Made by a program: the position numbers and the translations under genes | In this document: positions 7,551-10,711 of the stretch, in pieces | Layout of the letters: each line of letters begins with the position of its first letter | Numbering within the stretch: position 1 is the first letter of the stretch | NCBI GenBank assembly: GCA_002323325.1 | Contig: DCQA01000025.1 | Span: 38,556 to 49,266 of the forward strand | DNA: 10,711 nucleotides | Source: Coxiellaceae bacterium UBA1530 | GTDB lineage: Bacteria; Pseudomonadota; Gammaproteobacteria; Coxiellales; Coxiellaceae | Direction: 5' to 3' | Notes under the pieces: generated by a model | The model's database searches: none | Seen by the model: the letters and a program-made list of their open reading frames with translations, nothing else | Told to the model about the DNA's origin: nothing

Positions 7551-9922
7551 AGCACCTCCTGACTCAGGTTAATATTAGCTGACGCCTGCCCAAACCCTTT
7601 AGTTTCTTCATTACCAGACGGAATCACAACCACGTTATCACCAACAGCATCATCAGCTCTCAGGGGTAATTGAATTTGGCTACTCCCTTGCTTAGCCAGA
7701 GTCACATCACCGACGACTAAACCTAAACGCTTAGCTGTGGCGTTGTTGATAGTGATGCAACATTCGGTGCTATTATGCATCGTTTGTAACGCTTCGGCTT
7801 TTCGAACAAACGCATCTGATCGATACATGGGCCACGGTGCTAATCGTAATAAGTGATCCGACGTTTCGTCCGAAATAGCGAGCTCAAGGTTTGTACGCTC
7901 TACACAAGTGCTCTGTGTATCCAGGTGTGTTTTTAACTCGCCTATGACCTGATCCGTGGTTTTATAATCGAAGTTATCCAGCATCATGAAGCCTGCTAAT
8001 GCTCTAATAACTTTCCATGCTGGCTTTGATTGACCTTGTGGCACTGTAGCCGCTGAAAATGACTGCCAAACTCCTTCAACATTTACATATGAGCCAGTAT
8101 TCTCAACAAATGGGGCAACAGGAAGAATAAAATCAGCGTACTTCAACATTTCGGGGGTGGTATATGACGACAGACACACTACAAGACTCGCTTCTGATAG
8201 CACTTTTAGAGCCGCTTCTGAATACGCGCAATCATGCTCTAGCTCTGCGCCCAACACAATGTAAGCTTTACTAGGCTGATCCGTTAACAACTGCATAGCA
8301 TGTCTGCCATCCAACTGATGATTAGGGTTGGATGGATCACGGTGAGGCACTGCTCCAGCTAAATAGGCACCAGCCGCATTCGCACCAGGGGTTAAAAACC
8401 CAACGGTAACCGAAGTATGCTCATTGATACAGGCTGCTAAAGCACGAATCAGGCTAGCTTGCTGATGTCCAAGTGCATACTCACCAAGTAATAGAATGCC
8501 AGACGATGATTGCTGTAACTGAGCTGCCATAGCTCTGGCAGCGTCACTGATACTAACCGTTTCCAATCCAGGAAATTGCCTAGCTTTCTCACCCAACAAA
8601 ACACTCACAATCTGAGCCAAAGGAGAAATCATATTACCATCAACTAAAGAGTGTTGAACTGGAAATACAGTGTCGTACTCAATCGGATTAATTGACATCA
8701 CCACGGCACCTGATTGTGACGCTTGGTTGATACGGTGTGACAAAATAGGCTGTTCATGGCGAACATCGGAACCAACCACCATGATTGTTTCCATATTTAC
8801 CAGGTCTTTAATCGGCACACCTAATTGGGTAAATGATAGGCCATGCTCTTGGTCCGTAAAATCCTGCTCGCGAATACGAAAATCAACGTGATTGGAGCCT
8901 AGTGAGCGAACTAACTTTTGTAGTAAGTAACACTCTTCTGTTGTTGAATTAGGCGAGGCGATCGCAGATAGTGCATCACCCTGATATTTCTCAACTAAAC
9001 CCCTCAGTTTATCAGCAATCTCCACTAAGGCTCTTTGCCAACCCACTGACTTCCATTGCCCTTGTTGCTTAATGGATGGCTCTAAAATTCGAGACTCATG
9101 AGAGAGAGCTTGATAACTGAAACGATCGCGATCACTAATCCATGCTTCATTGATAGATTCATTTTGTCGAGGGACAACGTTCATAATTTCACGTTCTTCG
9201 TAGTTATCGTGACGACGACAGTGTACAAAAATATTGGACCCTACACAGTCATGACCTGCGACAAACTCGTGCTCGTGAACTTCCCATCCTCGATATGCAT
9301 ATTTAGAAGGCTTGGCTGTCAAGGCACCAACAGGACAAATGTCAATCACATTACCAGACAACTCTGAATGAACTAACCGAGACATGTAATTTGAAATAGT
9401 GGAGTGCTCACCTCTATTCAATACACCAAGCTCACTAATGCCGGCAATTTCCTCACCAAAACGCACGCAGCGTGTACATTTAATACACCGTGTCATATGC
9501 GTGTCTATCAAAGGACCTAAATCAGGACTGTGAACAGCCACTTTAGTTTCTTCAAAATCAGAATGAGAGCGTCCAAAACCAACGGACAAATCTTGTAATT
9601 CACAGACACCACCTTGATCACACACCGGACAGTCTAGGGGGTGGTTTACTAATAAGAACTCCATCACAATGCGCTGCGCCTCGAGCGCCATTTTTGAGGC
9701 CGTATAAACAACCATATTATTGGTAGCAGGCGTCGCACAGGCGGGTAATGGCTTTCTTGATCCTTCAACCTCGATTAAACACATCCGGCAATTAGCCGCA
9801 ATAGACAGTTTTTTGTGGTAGCAAAAGCGCGGTATATAGATACCGGCCAAGTCAGCCGCCTCGATAATTGTCGCACCATCATTAACACTGACTGGCTTAT
9901 CATCTATTGTTAACTCTAACAT
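7547..9922 (-). CDS. nuoG: NADH-quinone oxidoreductase subunit G
   Basis: NuoG is the largest peripheral-arm subunit, carrying iron-sulfur clusters between NuoF/NuoE and NuoI. With the ATG at 9922 the product has 791 residues. A 2Fe-2S ferredoxin domain at the N terminus holds C34, C45, C48 and C62 (N1b). H94, C98, C101 and C107 (HPLDCPVCDQGGVCE) bind N5, and C146, C149, C152 and C196 bind N4. The rest (about 210-791) is a molybdopterin-oxidoreductase-like domain, which has no cofactor in complex I, and ends in a small beta-rich domain. The ligands of E. coli cluster N7 are absent: the region reads HDCVGSNIFVHC and WISDRDRF, with serines where E. coli has C235 and C263. An in-frame GTG at 9964 would add 14 residues but has no ribosome-binding sequence; the ATG has AGG at spacing 7 and matches the usual N terminus. 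The gap to nuoF is 38 bases. Confidence 0.96.
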   Translation of the reverse strand: MLELTIDDKPVSVNDGATIIEAADLAGIYIPRFCYHKKLSIAANCRMCLIEVEGSRKPLPACATPATNNMVVYTASKMALEAQRIVMEFLLVNHPLDCPVCDQGGVCELQDLSVGFGRSHSDFEETKVAVHSPDLGPLIDTHMTRCIKCTRCVRFGEEIAGISELGVLNRGEHSTISNYMSRLVHSELSGNVIDICPVGALTAKPSKYAYRGWEVHEHEFVAGHDCVGSNIFVHCRRHDNYEEREIMNVVPRQNESINEAWISDRDRFSYQALSHESRILEPSIKQQGQWKSVGWQRALVEIADKLRGLVEKYQGDALSAIASPNSTTEECYLLQKLVRSLGSNHVDFRIREQDFTDQEHGLSFTQLGVPIKDLVNMETIMVVGSDVRHEQPILSHRINQASQSGAVVMSINPIEYDTVFPVQHSLVDGNMISPLAQIVSVLLGEKARQFPGLETVSISDAARAMAAQLQQSSSGILLLGEYALGHQQASLIRALAACINEHTSVTVGFLTPGANAAGAYLAGAVPHRDPSNPNHQLDGRHAMQLLTDQPSKAYIVLGAELEHDCAYSEAALKVLSEASLVVCLSSYTTPEMLKYADFILPVAPFVENTGSYVNVEGVWQSFSAATVPQGQSKPAWKVIRALAGFMMLDNFDYKTTDQVIGELKTHLDTQSTCVERTNLELAISDETSDHLLRLAPWPMYRSDAFVRKAEALQTMHNSTECCITINNATAKRLGLVVGDVTLAKQGSSQIQLPLRADDAVGDNVVVIPSGNEETKGFGQASANINLSQEVL
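7553..7560 (-). promoter_or_regulatory. Strong nuoH ribosome-binding site
   Basis: AGGAGGTG on the minus strand, inside the last codons of nuoG, is the best Shine-Dalgarno match seen in the window. Its AGGAGG core lies 4 bases before the GTG at 7550. It fixes that GTG as the nuoH start and may offset the weaker start codon. Confidence 0.8.
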
Positions 9923-9929
9923 AATACAA

Positions 9930-9932
9930 CCT
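9930..9932 (-). promoter_or_regulatory. Weak nuoG ribosome-binding site
   Basis: ACAGG on the minus strand, with its AGG core at 9932-9930, lies seven bases before the ATG at 9922. It is short, but it is the only such sequence correctly spaced to a plausible nuoG start; the alternative GTG at 9964 has none. It supports the 791-residue form. Confidence 0.45.
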
Positions 9933-9960
9933 GTAATATTTTTTTCATGGGTTGATTGCC

Positions 9961-10711
9961 TCACGCATGATGACGTTTAACATGATCAACAAACTCTTGA
10001 TAGAAATGCTTCAAGAATCCAGCAACCGGCCACGCAGCAGCCTCACCAAATGCACAAATCGTCCGCCCCTCAATATTCTTAGCCACCCTACCTAACTGTT
10101 CTAAATCTGCAAGTTTTGCTTTGCCTTCAGCAATTTTAGAAATCAATCGATACACCCAGCCAGTCCCCTCTCGACATGGAGTGCACTGACCGCATGATTC
10201 ATGCATGTAAAAACGCGAAATACGCTGTAATACTTTTACCATTGAGGTTGACTCATCCATAACCATCAAACCACCCGAACCCAACATAGAGCCTGCCTGT
10301 GAGATAGACTCATAATCCATATTGGTTTTCATGATGATGTGAGCAGGCAATACTGGTGCTGAGCTACCGCCCGGAATGACGGCTTTCAGTTGTGCTCCAT
10401 TCAGCATCCCTCCGGCCAATTCTAATAATTCGGGAAACGGTAACCCGAGTGGTACCTCGTAGCTGCCAGGCTTATTAACGTGACCGCTCACAGTAAAAAT
10501 CTTAGTGCCACCACTTTTTTCGACCCCCAAACTTGAAAACCAAGATGGATCTTTCTCTAAAATCATCGGCACTGAGGCAAAAGTCTCAACGTTGTTGATA
10601 GTTGTGGGCTTGCCGTATAGACCAAAGCTAGCTGGAAATGGCGGCTTAAAACGAGGATTACCTCGCTTACCCTCTAAGGCATTCATTAAAGCTGTTTCCT
10701 CACCACAAATA
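9961..10711 (-). CDS. nuoF: NADH-quinone oxidoreductase subunit F, C-terminal part (5' end outside window)
   Basis: NuoF oxidises NADH using FMN and passes electrons to cluster N3. Only the C-terminal 249 or so residues are in the window. The frame stays open to the right edge and begins with ICGEETALMN, a conserved NuoF segment, so the Met at 10686 is internal and not a start. An SLBB-type region follows (SGHVNKPGSYEVPLGLPFPE, codons near 10490-10430). The N3 ligands are complete: ESCGQCTPCREG supplies three cysteines (codons starting at 10194, 10185 and 10176) and GRTICAFGE the fourth (codon starting at 10056). The FMN- and NADH-binding glycine-rich loops lie upstream, out of view. The TGA stop is followed by nuoG after 38 bases. 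nuoE and the earlier genes are expected to the right. Confidence 0.98.
   Translation of the reverse strand, partial: ICGEETALMNALEGKRGNPRFKPPFPASFGLYGKPTTINNVETFASVPMILEKDPSWFSSLGVEKSGGTKIFTVSGHVNKPGSYEVPLGLPFPELLELAGGMLNGAQLKAVIPGGSSAPVLPAHIIMKTNMDYESISQAGSMLGSGGLMVMDESTSMVKVLQRISRFYMHESCGQCTPCREGTGWVYRLISKIAEGKAKLADLEQLGRVAKNIEGRTICAFGEAAAWPVAGFLKHFYQEFVDHVKRHHA

Noticed and set aside
8670..9367. Two plus-strand open frames (8670-8891 and 9098-9367) opposite nuoG
   Set aside because: Both sit inside a strongly conserved coding region on the opposite strand and show no features of their own.
1579..9990. Repeated occurrences of TGATCA-like words, several near gene starts or ends (about 1580, 1630, 5413, 6626, 7540, 9981)
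   Set aside because: They fall in different codon contexts with no constant spacing or flanks, and a six-base palindrome is expected several times in 10 kb; this is no evidence for an operator.
10684..10686. ATG as the start of a 241-residue NuoF
   Set aside because: The frame continues upstream to the window edge with ICGEETAL, a conserved internal NuoF segment, so the gene is cut by the window and not short.

Overview
The window is almost wholly occupied by the distal two thirds of a nuo operon, encoding the proton-pumping NADH:ubiquinone oxidoreductase (respiratory complex I). All genes lie on the minus strand. In transcription order (right to left) they are nuoF (5' end cut by the window edge), nuoG, nuoH, nuoI, nuoJ, nuoK, nuoL, nuoM and nuoN. 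They are followed by an intercistronic region with an imperfect terminator-like hairpin, and then by the 5' part of an initiator tRNA gene (tRNA-fMet, anticodon CAT) that runs off the left edge. There is no gene-free stretch longer than about 90 bases.

The peripheral-arm subunits NuoF, NuoG and NuoI keep the cysteine motifs for clusters N3, N1b, N5, N4, N6a and N6b. The extra cluster N7 known from Escherichia coli NuoG is missing. The membrane-arm subunits keep the expected lysine, glutamate and aspartate residues of the antiporter-like modules: NuoL E145/D179/K238/K351/K407, NuoM E144/K223/K254/E408, NuoN E140/K225/K255/K399, and NuoK E37/E73. Every reading frame is intact, so this looks like a functional complex I. 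Electrons would pass from NADH through NuoF, NuoG and NuoI to quinone near NuoH, driving proton translocation through NuoH, NuoJ, NuoK, NuoL, NuoM and NuoN.

The genes are packed tightly. Two four-base overlaps (TGA stop with GTG or ATG start) occur at nuoG/nuoH and nuoJ/nuoK, and the other gaps are 6 to 38 bases. This supports one polycistronic message with translational coupling. I see no internal promoter, mobile element, CRISPR or inserted cargo gene.

The base composition leans towards AT, and the gene order nuoF to nuoN followed by tRNA-fMet is the one I recall from gammaproteobacteria such as Legionella and Coxiella, where rimP-nusA-infB follows the tRNA. A gammaproteobacterium of moderate to low G+C is therefore likely; the genus cannot be told from what is visible. 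I did not find a previously undescribed system here. The points worth a second look are modest: the first base of the initiator tRNA, the loss of N7 ligands, start-codon choices, and the compact terminator/promoter region before the tRNA.
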